Below the pieces are notes generated by a model. It made no database searches and had not been told where the DNA came from. It was given only the letters and a program-made list of their open reading frames with translations. This document shows, in pieces, positions 48,093 to 60,973 of a stretch of DNA of 64,000 bases (its first letter is position 1; every line of letters starts with the position of its first letter). The position numbers were made by a program, and so were the translations under genes. The stretch is from contig OY848917.1 of NCBI GenBank assembly GCA_963693285.1, forward strand, positions 8,370,192-8,434,191. The letters run 5' to 3'. Source of the stretch: Xestospongia muta. Lineage: Eukaryota > Porifera > Demospongiae > Haplosclerida > Petrosiidae.

Positions 48093-51000
48093 TTACATTT
48101 TCTTTAGTATATTAATTTAGTGTCAGTTACCTTTGCTTACAAAGTAAACTTGTTGTTATACTTTAACCAATTGCTATAGTATGTTGTATCTGTATTCTGT
48201 CCATCTATTAGACATTTGTTAAGTTTGTTGGTTTGTTTTATTTTAAAAACAGGAAATACCACAACAGATGGGGGTCATTGAAAAAAAAAGAAGCTAAGGA
48301 GAATCCATAGCATTAATTGAGCAGTATTGCCATCTTGCTAGTGCACATGACAAATAAAAAAGCAAGTTAATAATGATTGGTTCAATCAGCCAATTCATTT
48401 TTAAAGCATGCATGCACTGGTAAAAAATCAATATAATTTGTACCTGAAAAGTGAGTTGATGAAACAGATAAAATCTGATGGGAGAGAGTTAAAGGTTGGC
48501 ACTATTAAAAACTGAAATGAACATCTGTAAGAACTTATGTTTGTTCTCATTAGATGCAGTTTGTGCTCATTTCTAGTGCTTTGGTATCCAAATTGTCTAT
48601 TTATTATGAACTACAAGAACAGACAGATAGGATCTCTGCAGTATACATAGACAGTGGTGAACATAGCATTTCCATTTGAAAAGGAAGAGTTTGAGGAGAC
48701 TTTATAATGTTTTACTGAAAGAATGCCACGTAACTGCTTTGCACTAATTTATTTACACTAAAGTTATTGAATTTACATACCTATAGGTAAAGGCATCTTT
48801 CAACTTCCAGCACAGAGTACATAGAAAGTGTTATGATCTCCTTTAATATAAATTAAGTGTCAAATAAATTACAACAATAGAAAATCAACAAGTAATTATA
48901 TTTATGAATATAAAAGCAAGTATTTATTGTTTAAAGCAGAAAGTTTATCTACAATTATTAAAGAGGCTGTCAGTTTACTTGATGCAATGAGGTAATATGT
49001 TTAGAAAAATTTTCACGGCAGTATATAGATTTGTGTTTTCTTATAGTTTTCCAGGTATTTTGTTTCTGTTTATCAACATTGGCAAATAATAAGTAAATAA
49101 GTAATTCAATCTGAACATTCAAAGTCCAGTTGAGTGACTGTAACTGGTCAGGTTTATGAATATATCTTGATTAATGCTAGAAAGTATGTTCAAATTTATA
49201 TAAATTTTTTTCAGCAAGAATTCATTTTGTGACTGCTTTTAATACTTTGTAATGGCAGTCATTTTGTTCTTAATAGTGACTAAACTATACTGCAGACAAA
49301 ATATGAGACTGGCAGAGTTTTATGGATATCTAAATGATATCCTGTTTTATGTTATTAAAAAGAATTAAACTAATTTGGATTATAAATTTATTTGAGGCTT
49401 TTTAAACAGAATGTGGACTACAATACTCTGTAGTGTGTACATTATTGTTTATCTTGTTAAAAATGTTGACTTACTTGTTTGTATATTAATATATTATGTG
49501 AGAAGCCTTACTTATCTTCTTTTCAAGGTTGATCTGTGAGAAAATGTTACTTTATTTTAACAGCCATTATCACTGCTGTCCAACTTAAATCAGTACTTTA
49601 TTAATGTTCAATCCATTTTTAAGGATCATCATTGTATTTGTACAATATATATTCCAAATTATTATAGTACAGGGTATATGTCCTATGGTTACTCTAGTCA
49701 TGAGTAGGTGTGTCCTTCATTGTAATAGGTATTGATATGTGTAGATGTGCAAAAAATATAGAACTATACTGGTATGTCTCTAATGAAAAATAAAGGAATT
49801 GGAGGACAGTCAGCACACATCTATCAGCCATATACTGTTTTCTAATTTCTACCTTTTAAACCAAAAGCTAGTTTTGTTAAAAATGCGTTGATTAAGGCTA
49901 AAAAATCACTACTTTTATTTTAAAGTACTTGGTTGTTTGAGAGGATTCTAGTATGGATATCCTCATGCTTTTCATTGTAACTTAAAGAAGAAAGAAATAG
50001 AACTTTGTACATAAATAGCCAGGTATCAACATTAATGACAAGCTGCATGCTGTTCAGTACAACTTCACTATACACTCTGTCAATCCTATATACACAACAC
50101 TGCAATAATTATAGATACAATGCCAATCATTAATTGTACTGATTGGCTCCTTAGTTATACATTTTATAATGGATTTATGTTTTCATTCCAACCTTGTTTC
50201 TTTTCTTTTTAGCATTGTCGTGATATGTTCTTTATTCCTTGTATAGCAAGGATGATATCAACTACGAGGCATGTCTATTAGATAATCTTAGAGAAAGTCA
50301 CGTTCATCTTCCTATGAATTTACAGTATATTGGGAAGATCATCTCTCGAATTTCTAAATAATCTGCACAGTTTTGTCTTATCTCAGCTATTTTTTGTCAC
50401 ATTTCACTTATTTCCTTTTTAGTAAATTAACTAAACGTATGGGTGTGGCTAATGTTTCATGTGAATGCTTGAGCAAGTGCACCAATTAGACATAACTCCA
50501 GCTGTAGGAACTTGGAAGGGTGCAGCCAACCAGCAGTACATGTACATGTCTCACTCTGTCAGTCCAATAAACGAATGCAAATAATATAGCAGGGATGACA
50601 ATTGTATCATCCCTGAATAGGCACAGAATTCATGACTATATCACTGGTATTATTTAATAATAATGGTGAATACTTGTTTGCTTAATTTTTTTAAAAATTC
50701 AAGTCTTTAATAGCCAATAGTGAAAGATGTAGCATAATGGAAGAGACTCCATGTATGTTTTACTATTTGTGATATTAACTTTTGTTAATGGTGATTACAG
50801 TGAGTGATAACAGGAAGTTAGTGGAAACTTAGACTTGTTACACTAGTTAGAGAGAAGAGTTTCTAATCTAAAAACCATCTCTCACTCAATGAGTGCTTAT
50901 TAACTCTGACATACTGGTGGTCTCAAGAACCTCCTCTATCTATGACATTCATGAGACAAGTCATTCATCCAACACAATTATAGATTGATATTACTTTCAC

Positions 51001-51512
51001 TGAGATGTAGAAAAGCTATATAATGTATAAACTTTTATTGACCATCCAATAAAATTCCTGAACATTTTACTGAACAATTCTCTTTACCTTAATATTAACT
51101 TTAACACATTATATTTTGGCTTTCCCTTACGTCATCTAAAATGACTTAGATCTGAGAGACAATTAAAAATTGCCACTGCAATTACTTAATTTCCTTTCTA
51201 AATGTGAGATATATTTGGATAGTTTATTTGAGATTATAATACATCTGTACACCATCTTGTACATACTGAGTCATTGTGGTGGACAAAGAAAAAATATGAA
51301 CAATTCAGGATTTTCACTAACTTCTATTGTGATGTTTAGAAACTTTGATTTAGCCTATCAATCATTTATAACATGTGAATTATTCTAGGGAGTATTGAGA
51401 TATTCTGATGTGTTCTGGGTACATATGTCTTTGGCTAATACATTGTTTCAAGCCAGGATATCCCTAGATAGGCACTACTGATGTGGCCTGATAGTGAAAA
51501 AACCAAATTCAG

Positions 51513-51566
<54 letters not shown>

Positions 51567-52200
51567 AATATATATATGTACACATGTATGTATGTATTTT
51601 ATATTACAATAAAGAAAAAAATACTATTAAATTATTACAACTATACACAAGATGCCGTTAGCTCAGACTACACATAGTGTCACAATCCAGATCCAACTTA
51701 TATGATTGAACAAAGGACAAGGACATGACAAGTGTGAAATTCACTTATACTCACTGCACAATTAATGGTCATTGTTATCATATGCAATAATATATCAGAG
51801 TTCTTGTGTGTGATTTTTCAGTTATCCACTTGAGAAGACCATACAATAGACTGTGCCAGAATTCACGTCATAATACATGACTAAATTACTATGGAATGTA
51901 CCATCTATATATTCCATACTATTTATTATTCTGTACCGTCTGTGTATTATCAGTACTGACACTATATAAATTAATTGCTTCATTTAGCCATATGTGGTTA
52001 TAAAGGTTATATATATATAGCAAAATATTTGTTGTAATAAAGTAAACATCATATACTTTTGTTACTAATGTAATAAATGTATCATGGAATTGATTTTTCA
52101 TGTAAATAATTGTTTGAACTATGATGATAAGACATTGGAGTAGACCTGTTACTATTAAATTTATACATACACTACAATGTAATTTGTAGGGATGCATGAA
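48093..52200. other. Intergenic, no gene seen
   Basis: No coding region can be supported. A (TA)n run lies at about 51517-51560. About 49800-49900 and 45770-45840 share a short similar stretch ('taccttttaaac.aaaagcta'), which suggests a dispersed repeat. Confidence 0.45.
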
Positions 52201-52209
52201 ACCAAATGA

Positions 52210-52940
52210 AAATAATCAATTTATTTTCGCAGTGAGCACCAATCTGCAGATCCAGACAAGTAATTATGTCTTTGGACGATTTGACACTAAAGCACCATTT
52301 TAGACAAAATTGGATTAGATGAAGAGGCACTAAACCAGAAGGACGCAGCCTGTTGGCTCTGTATTTCTTTTACTACCAACGTTAATTGTTATTAAAGGTC
52401 ACTGCTGTGATTTGTAAGGTGTCAAATTGTTTCAATATAAATGTTTGTTCCCTCTCGAGATGTTCAGTTGACTGTGGCTGTATTCACTTCCTACTACATG
52501 ACTATGTAATACTCTTTATGTTACTACAGAATGTGTTATAGAAACAGCATATACTATATGATTCTCTTTTTGTCATGGAGAAAGAGAATTGTGTATGTAA
52601 CCGATTTATTGATGACAAAATATACTAAATAAAAAGTGAAAATTGTCCTGAAACAAGTTTATATCCAGTGGTTGGCACCAAAGCATGCATTTTAGACAAA
52701 ATGGGATTGCATAAACTGGCACCAAACCAGAGGGGTACAACCTGATGACACTGTATGTTTCTGACTACCAACATTCATCATTACTAACAATATTGCTGTG
52801 ATTTGCAATGATGTGTCAAATTGTTTTAGTGTAAAATGTTAGTTCCCCTCTTGAGATGGTCAGTAGACTGCAGTTGAATTCTCTTCCTACTATATGATAG
52901 TCTTCATGTTACTACAGAATGTGTTCTAGAGACATTCCTT
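52210..52940. repeat. Tandem duplication upstream of the fibrinogen-like gene
   Basis: 52240-52555 and 52664-52937 are diverged direct copies (shared 'ttttagacaaaat.ggatt', 'gtgtcaaattgtttta', 'gttactacagaatgtgtt'). The start of the first copy, 'gatccagacaagtaattatgtctt' with gaps, also resembles the bases just before and at the ATG of the gene at 53072. The 5' end of that gene thus appears to be part of the repeated unit. Confidence 0.6.
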
Positions 52941-53071
52941 AGTCATTATCTTCAATTTCTTTGTTTATTTAATAAATGTAATCCATAGCTTCCCTGCATA
53001 TATATCCATAACACTATGTTAACTGTCTGTGTACGATCAATACTGACATCAGAGGATCCAGACCAACAATC

Positions 53072-54121
53072 ATGTCTTGTAAGCTGTCATTTGTCTTTCT
53101 TGTCATGATTTTTATTACCTGCTCTGTTGTGGAAGGTTCCCTTCATTGTATGAATGATTGCAACAGTTTTGGCCAAAGATCATTCACTGCTTATGAAGGG
53201 TTGTGCTGTTCACCATCAAACAAAGGAGATATTATTCGTGTCACTAAAGATAATGGTCGCACTGGTTATGTAGTATGTCCAGATACTATACCAACATGGT
53301 GTTTTGAATTCAAAACTTGTTATGATATTCTACAATCAGATCAAAATGCTCCCTCTGGCTATTACAACATAACTGTCAATGGTAGCTTAGTTGAAGTGTA
53401 TTGTGATATGATGGGTAGTAACTGTGATGGAGAGGGAGGCTGGACAAGAGTAGCATTTGTTAACATGAGTGAGCCTGGGGCATCCTGTCGTCCTGGACTA
53501 AAAGAATATGACAACATCATTAATGGCAACTTACTTTGTTGGATATATCATGAACACTACATTTATTATGGTTGTAACTTTACCTTCTTTCCTACTTATG
53601 ATGTCAACTATACAAAGGTGTGTGGTCGTGTTAGAGGATACCAATATGGATATCCTTATGCTATTTATTGTAACTTAAACAACTGTAACTGGTTTGATTC
53701 TCAAATAAAAACATATGGAGTGACTCTTACCTACAGTAGTAATCCTCGTAAACATATTTGGACTTATGCTGGTGGCTCCTATGAACAAGGAACAGGATCA
53801 GTTGATTGTCCCTGTAATAATGGCAGTCAATACCAGAACCGTTATATACCATTTGTTGGTAATGATTATTACTGTGAATCAGGACGTAGTGTTGGTGAAC
53901 ATGGTTACATCTTATATCCCAATGATCCCCTCTGGGATGGTCAGGACTGCCCTGGACTTGAGGCTACCTGTTGTACATCTTATAAGATGCCATGGTTTGT
54001 GAAGACATTAAATGAAACAGTTAGTGAAGACATTGAGTTGACTACATGTGGTCATTACTACTATTATCTGACACATGTTCATGGTACTCCTCTTGACCTT
54101 ATTGAACTTTATATCAAATAA
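53072..54121 (+). CDS. Secreted fibrinogen-like domain protein
   Basis: An intact 349-residue single-exon ORF. Residues 1-22 form a signal peptide (SFVFLVMIFITCSVVEG). From about residue 80 the start of a fibrinogen-related domain is clear: CYDILQSDQNAPSGYYNI, VEVYCDMMG, then GGWTRVAFVNMSE. The rest is Cys-rich (about 27 Cys) with many Tyr and several N-x-S/T sites, and differs from classical fibrinogen C-domains; it lacks an obvious Ca-binding tail. Such proteins are extracellular and often act in recognition or adhesion; here that is only family-level inference. The gene follows a tandem-duplicated upstream region. No intron, frameshift or overlapping partner was seen. Confidence 0.8.
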   Translation: MSCKLSFVFLVMIFITCSVVEGSLHCMNDCNSFGQRSFTAYEGLCCSPSNKGDIIRVTKDNGRTGYVVCPDTIPTWCFEFKTCYDILQSDQNAPSGYYNITVNGSLVEVYCDMMGSNCDGEGGWTRVAFVNMSEPGASCRPGLKEYDNIINGNLLCWIYHEHYIYYGCNFTFFPTYDVNYTKVCGRVRGYQYGYPYAIYCNLNNCNWFDSQIKTYGVTLTYSSNPRKHIWTYAGGSYEQGTGSVDCPCNNGSQYQNRYIPFVGNDYYCESGRSVGEHGYILYPNDPLWDGQDCPGLEATCCTSYKMPWFVKTLNETVSEDIELTTCGHYYYYLTHVHGTPLDLIELYIK

Positions 54122-54595
54122 TAACCTACACATACAGTTTTTACTAAAATTGCTGCATACATTTACACACTGTTTTTATTGAATTACATGTATTATGATT
54201 ATCTAATTAGTAATACCGTATATACTCGAATAGAGTCACTGTCATAGTAATTTTTGTTCTTTCTCAAGCAATTTTTATCCTATGACAAGAAATATCAAAA
54301 AATTATTATCCTGCCAAGAAAAAAAATTATCCTAGGGCATAAAATAGCTCATCTTAGGATGAAATATCTTAAGATAACTCCTATTCTAGGAGGATTTTTC
54401 TCACAATATTTTTATCTTAAGATAAATATTTCAGACAAAATATTTCAAGGCACTTTTCACACTAAGACTAATATTTGAAGTAGATAGGAAATTGTAAGTT
54501 ACTCATTTTATGCAAATACACAGCAAGTAGTATTAATGATCTTGTTGAATAATGTATACCGTTTTTAATTTAAGATTTTCTGAATACGTTTTGTG

Positions 54596-54878
54596 CGGAA
54601 GCCGAAGGCGGACATCCAATTCTACTTCGAATTCAATACTCTGCTTTGAAGTTTTCCGAAAATATCCAATTCTACTTTGCAACTTTCCAAAAATATTCCA
54701 ATTCCAATTCTATTTTCTATCCTTCGATGGAATATTTAACAACTAAAATCCTATAGCCCCACCCTAACCTGAAACACGTCGCTTCGCTCCATTCTAAGAG
54801 ACAGCTCTCTGTGCTCACTTCACTTTATTGAGCGATGGAAAGTAGAATTGGAATTGGATGTCCGCCTTCGGCTTCCGT
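54596..54878. mobile_element. 283-bp MITE with long inverted ends
   Basis: The left end CGGAAGCCGAAGGCGGACAT is the exact reverse complement of the right end, and pairing continues into CCAATTC-rich interior sequence. There is no ORF. A clean target duplication was not identified. Confidence 0.8.
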
Positions 54879-55027
54879 AGTTTTGTTTTAAAGTAATAAC
54901 ATGTAATTAATACAAAAATAACTAAAAACATAAAGTCCATAATGACTTCTCAAAAATTACTAGAAAAAATATAACAGTTGCAACTGTTCCAATACCAACA
55001 TACAACTCTATTGTTATGCACTATATC

Positions 55028-55890
55028 TGGTAATAGTAAAGTGTATTGGTTAACAAAGGACTAATACAGGCAAATTACTTGCTTATCTTTCCTTAATAAA
55101 TGAATTCGCCATCATATACAACAAACGTCTCTGCCTTTTTCTTATTTGCTTTTTTTAGTAACAGCGTATTATTCTGAGTATCGTTTTACATAATATACAT
55201 CTAATAGATCAAAGCCATCTCACTCTGCCTTTGCCATTCTTCTTAGCTTTCCTTTCAAAAAGTAACATGTTACTGAAGGTCAACAACTCTCTTTGATACT
55301 TTCCTGCATGTTTGAGTTAGTACAAGTATTTCTTGTCAATTTACTGTATTCTTCGACAATGCTAGACTACATGTACAATATATTGAAATCAGCCATTTTG
55401 GTCTTCTAAGAAAAAAATTTACTACAGGAGAAAAAAAATTTCAAGCAAAAGGTTAAAATATTATATTCTAGGAAAAACATTTTCAGGAAGGAACAAATTT
55501 TTTCGTGACAACACTCTCGAATATAGACAAGCTGTAATCTGCCTGGACTAAAATAGGTTTGAATGCCATGCACAGATCTCAGCAAATTGTTGCTGTGAGA
55601 AGAGATTTTATTATGAGTGTTCCCAAATAGATTAATGATTCCTGCTAGAATAAAGGCCTCCATCAATTAGAGGTTGTTCCCAGCCTGATCAAAAATCCTA
55701 GAAAAGAAATAGAACCATAGGCCCTCTATTCCAGGAAGACTACAGGCGTTGATTTGTATGTAACACAATATAGTGACATATTATTATAATTGCACTATTA
55801 TCATGTATGTTTTTATATCTGATCATCAGCAGGATCTGAAGTAAGTTATGTAGAAAATAGTGACTACTTTGATTGACAGTAATTTAAATT

Positions 55891-55927
<37 letters not shown>

Positions 55928-56302
55928 CACACATTCTAACTTCCATTATTCTTACATAGCAAACAATGCTTTTGAATTGGGCATGACTGATTGCACTCTA
56001 TAATGTCTTTTGAGTACTTTATTAGCTTATGGCAACTCTCCAGTCTTAAATCTTAACAATAATCTACAAAAACAACAGTACAAAAAATAATTTTAATACA
56101 ATTCTTTAGAATAAACTATTATAACCATGTTAAATTGCACCATGACATCAGGGAGATTAACAAGAAGTATATATGAAACAAGACATCACACTCACTATTA
56201 ACATGTATAAATATGTATGACAAAATTTTGATCATTACTTATCAATGTATTTCACTAGTGATAGCGTTAACTATATGAACTTATATTAACAAACACATGT
56301 TG
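55028..56302. repeat. Direct repeat, left copy (flanks the RhoGAP gene)
   Basis: Colinear with 59712-60668 ('ggttaacaaagg', 'aatgaattcgc.atcatata', 'aaaaagtaacatgttactgaagg', 'gacatcagggagattaacaag'). The left copy is longer by about 270 bases at 55556-55832, present only here. (TA)n lies at 55892-55923 in this copy only. No coding content was recognised. Confidence 0.75.
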
Positions 56303-56611
56303 CACTAACTTTCTTTGTTTGACTTCCTATTTTGTATTTTCCAACTAACATTATAATAGACTAAATTTTTGCCAAAGATGTATTTATATTATATACACAG
56401 GACATGCTTGCACCAAAGATTACAATAAGCAGAAATGAGACTATGGATCTAAAGTAATAACTTTGTTTTTAACATCAGCCATTAATATTTAAAAAACTAT
56501 CATAACATCAAAATAATAATTGATAGAATATTGTATTCACAGATTTTATAAAATAAACTTTACATATTATTATTGGGAAATAAAAACAAGATCATTAATA
56601 TCATTGTAATA

Positions 56612-59199
56612 TCAATCAGTACTAAACAAATCATCACAATTATCAGTTAAGAATTTAACCAAAGCATTAGCATTACTTAGTGGTAAATTTGGAAAAAATG
56701 ATGGTCCACAAGAAGTTGCTAAAATACCACTTGTCATGTGGTTTTCTTCAGAATATTCGGTTATCTATAAAAGAAGACATATTAACATTAATAGATCATG
56801 TATAAATGTGTAGGTAAAATGTAGTCAAGTAAACGAGAGTATTATTATCATTAGCTTTGAAGACAACAATAATCACCAGAACATGAAAAATGTACTTCAC
56901 AAACACACATTTCTTATATTATTATATATTTATTATTTTGTTGTTACTGTTGAGGACATCTTACCTTTTTAAAGAGTTCAGACAACATCCTCAAAGAAGC
57001 AACAGAGACTTCATCAAGACTCTCTAGTAATTCCTTGAAGGCATCTACCTGTAGGAATCATATATAGGATTAGTAGTTTCTATTGATATATTTGACAATT
57101 AAGTAATTGTCCCATGTCATATACAATCAATTCATATACACTATGAAATAGATTGATTGATTTAACCAATCTGTTATCATTTCATACATATGTTATATGA
57201 TGAGATATTGAGATATTTAATATACACAACTCAGTTCAAGTCAATAGTTGATTGTCACAATTATCATTTTATGTATAAGGTATTAGAAAATAGCCAACTT
57301 ATTTCTGTATACACAATGTAGTCTATTGTCTTAAGTTTCTTATTACAATTAGTAATGTCTTGGCAACTGTAGTGGTAGTCTATTGTCTACTTCTTATGTT
57401 TACACTGTAGTAACACGAAACGATAGAACATCTGTTATCTACTCCTGTTTACACCATTACTATCACTAATATCTTGGCAACTGTACTATATTAGTAATTA
57501 AAACATAGTGGTGTTTACTATATTACTCAGTGTCACATTATGTACTATTTGAAATAAATCTGTCAATGGATTGATTAAATTATAGTGATAGTTATATTGA
57601 AGGATTAATAATATATGTTGATCATTTTATAATTACTTATTTTTGGAATGCTGTAAAAGATTATTCAATAAAATTATAAAAATTCTTTAAGTCATACAAT
57701 GTATATTACATATACATTTACTACACTACAATATACATATTTTAACATTTTAACATACTATAAATCTTCTAAGATAAATCTTACATTTTTGGTCTTTACT
57801 GCAGTAACAACTTGATTCAATGTTTGTCTTGATGGGATGAGAGATGTGGGTTTTTCCCTGAAGTGCACTTTTAATAGACTAGTGATAATGTTTGGATCTC
57901 GTATTTCAGTTAAATCTACTTCCTCACCTAAAATAATGGATGATATTGTAATCAAAGATATAATTATGTAGTGTCATGTTCCTGATTGACAATATAATTG
58001 TATGACACACCTCTATTATTATTATTATACAAAACACATATTACAATAAACATACGAATGTCAATGACAGTTTTTTTTAAGATGAGACTTTAAATGTAAA
58101 TTTACACGTACTATTAATTAAGACCAATTTAATTTAATTAATCAATTTATTAAGTATATGTTTACATACCAACAATAAACTGACTCCTAAGACGTTTGAT
58201 GATAGTGATATCACCAGGGATGCGAAATAGTCCAGGTTCTTTAAGAACTTCATCTTTATTTAAATAGCTAACACATTGTAACAACAATGGATCAACAACA
58301 CCAGTAGGAAGTTTATCTATAAACAAAGTCAACATATAAATGTATTAAAATAATATGAACATGAAAATGATATCTTTTAAGATGTAAAAAGAAAAGAGAG
58401 TTTACATGTATTTAGAATAATCAAGTGATATTTTCCTCTCACTATGTTGTACATATATGGTAATACATGTGGACCCTCAGATAATACTAGCTATACCATA
58501 AGCTTTAACTACATTATACAATTATACAAGTTGTCAATGTAAACAAAACCTGTGACTTATATGTATATAGTCATCAGTGTATATGACTTACCAGGATATC
58601 TATCTTGATCATACTCAGGAATAACTGGAGCTGTATTTGTTGATGTGTTACAACCTCTAGATGAAAACGCTCTTCTCCACATCTGTGATGACTGGGCATT
58701 TGAATCAACTCTGTACAATATAACATGAGAATTACAATGAAGTATAGCCAAAGTAGACACTTAAGACCTTTAATTAGACATTGTTTATATAATAACAAGA
58801 AATAAATGATGGACTATATATTATTGGACAAGTATTACATGTAGCATTTCAAGTGTCACAGCTTTATATGTAATGGATGGCCTTGATCCTCTAGAAAAGG
58901 TTTTATTGTATATGTAAGACACACCAGTATCCTTCATTAAAATAGTTAAAACACATATGATACAGTAGCAAGTGATAAACAGTGACACTATTAGTTATAT
59001 GTAATATGTATATGTACCAGTACATGTACACTCCACTTTATTAATACTACATACCAACTATAACTTTGTGTACTAACCTGTTATTTCCATGAACTGTTCT
59101 GTTACGTCTCTTTGTAAATGACCTAAAACTCTCTTTCATTTTACCAACAAACTTTCTCCTTCCAAGAGGTGATTGTTCCAAATCAGGTTGCCGTTTGTG
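56612..59199 (-). CDS. RhoGAP-domain protein, six exons
   Basis: Exons on the - strand: 59078-59199 (ATG at 59139-59137 if complete), 58592-58710, 58170-58316, 57785-57927, 56965-57048, 56612-56764. All junctions are GT-AG and keep frame. From the ATG they total 708 nt, 235 residues. The domain begins KLPTGVVDPLLLQCV. The arginine finger lies in EPGLFRIPGD, then PNIITSLLKVHFREKPTSLI, and ENHMTSGILATSCGPSFF ends the fold. RhoGAP domains stimulate GTP hydrolysis by Rho-family GTPases. The frame is open upstream of the ATG to a TGA at 59202-59200, inside a palindromic insert. The first exon starts abruptly and is rich in Arg/Ser, so an N-terminal part may have been cut off. Confidence 0.85.
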
Positions 59200-59391
59200 T
59201 CAAAATTAGAAAATTAACATGATATATTAAATAAGTCATTATTTATTAAATAACTCTTGATTTACTTCTTATTTATTTAATAAATCATGCATTATTTAAG
59301 AAACACAATTTATTTAACAAATATTGAGCATTAAAACCAAATCAGAACTTGTTAACTGTGCTATTGAATGCATTCAATTTGACACAAATGG
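59192..59391. mobile_element. MITE-like insert at the 5' end of the RhoGAP gene
   Basis: 'gtttgtgtcaaaattag' (59193-59209) and 'caatttgacacaaatgg' (59375-59391) are near-perfect reverse complements about 200 bases apart, with AT-rich, non-coding interior. The element begins exactly where the RhoGAP reading frame meets its upstream stop. The target duplication is not clear. Confidence 0.5.
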
Positions 59392-59711
59392 TGTGCCATA
59401 CATACTATCACAAACATTAACCTTGGCTAACATACCAATAGTTGAAACAGCAACTCAATGATCACATCCAGTATGCATATGTAAAAGCTAGACAAATTCT
59501 GATGTCATATTGAAAGCCAATGTCAGGTCTAAATTATATTTTAAAAACCATATGTGTGGATGAGCTATGAGGTTAGGTTTTGGGCTACAGTCACTATAAT
59601 ATAGTATATAATATAGGTGATCATTTAGCCAGTCTTCCTTGTCAGAATATGCTCATCATAATTATTTAGACAATCAATCCGCCCACTTCTCTTGTACATA
59701 TTTCATCATCT

Positions 59712-60668
59712 GTTAAATAGTAGTGTTTTGGTTAACAAAGGGTTAATACAGGCAAATTACTTGCTTAATAAATGAATTCGCTATCATATACAACTAACTT
59801 CTCTGCTTTTTCTTATTTGCTTTTTTGGTAGCAGTGTATTATTCTGAATACCTTTTTCCACAATATACAAATCTAATAGATCAAAGCCATCTCTCACTGC
59901 CTCTGCCATTCTTCTTAGCTTTCCTTTCAAAAAGTAACATGTTACTGAAGGTTAACAGCTTTCTTTGATACTTTCCTACATTTTCGAGTTAGTATATTTT
60001 TTGTCATTTTACTACATTCTTCGACAATGCTAGACCACTTCTAGGTTATGCAATTGGAATCACCCATTTTGGTCTGTAGAAAAGAAAATTTACAATAGGA
60101 AATAAAAATTTCAGCAAACGGTTAAAATATTATATTCTAGGACAAAAATGTTCACGAGGGAACAAATTTTTTCATGACAACACTCTCGAATTTAGACAAG
60201 CTGTAATCTGCCTGGATCTGAAGTAAGTTCTGTCGAAAATAGAGACTACTTTAATTGACAGTGATTTCTTTTTTTTAATTACAATATTTACCACACATTC
60301 TAGCTTCCATAATTCTTACATAGCAAACAATGATTTTGAATTGGGCATGACTGATCACACTCTATAGTGTCTCTTGAGCACTTTGTTAGCTTATGGCAAC
60401 TCTCCAGTCTTAAAACTTATCAATAATCTACCAAAACAACAGTACAATAAAAATAATTTTAATACAATTCTTTAGAATAAACTACTATAATCTTGTTAAA
60501 TTACACCATGACATCAGGGAGATTAACAAGAAGTATATATAAAACAAGACATCACACTCAACATTAACATGTATAAATATATATGACAAAATTTTGATCA
60601 TTTCTTATCAATGCATGTCACTAGTGATAGTGTTAACTATATGAACTTATATCAACAAATATATGTTG
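59712..60668. repeat. Direct repeat, right copy
   Basis: Second copy of the block at 55028-56302. It is cut at 'atatatgttg' by the gypsy LTR; the intact left copy continues 'atgttgcactaac' at 56297-56309, giving the empty target site. Confidence 0.75.
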
Positions 60669-60934
60669 TGTAATGCAACGACTGTACCAACAGAGAGTTC
60701 CGTGTTCTCAACTTTGACTTAACACACACACAAAGCACATAGCAAAATACAGAACTTAAATAAAGTGTACAAACAAAGAACAATATAAAAGAAGAATAAA
60801 CAAGAGCAATGTAACCAGACAACAAAGAAAAATAGACTAAATATGATAAGGTCTAATTAACACATTAACACTAATTAACAGATCAGTCTGTATAACAATA
60901 AACAAAGGTAAGGTCTTAAGTCAACTGCATTACA
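60669..60934 (-). repeat. 3' LTR of the gypsy element
   Basis: TGTAATGC at the left end and GCATTACA at the right end are inverted, with TG...CA termini. Just outside, at about 60937-60948, the - strand carries a polypurine tract (AAAGGAGGGGG) directly before the LTR, as expected for a - strand element. Confidence 0.85.
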
Positions 60935-60973
60935 TTACCCCCTCCTTTGAAAGAATGAGTCCCTAATTCTGTA

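Noticed and set aside
58557..58798. Two overlapping - strand ORFs
   Set aside because: One contains the true RhoGAP exon 58592-58710 with intron on both sides; the other is its frame shadow.
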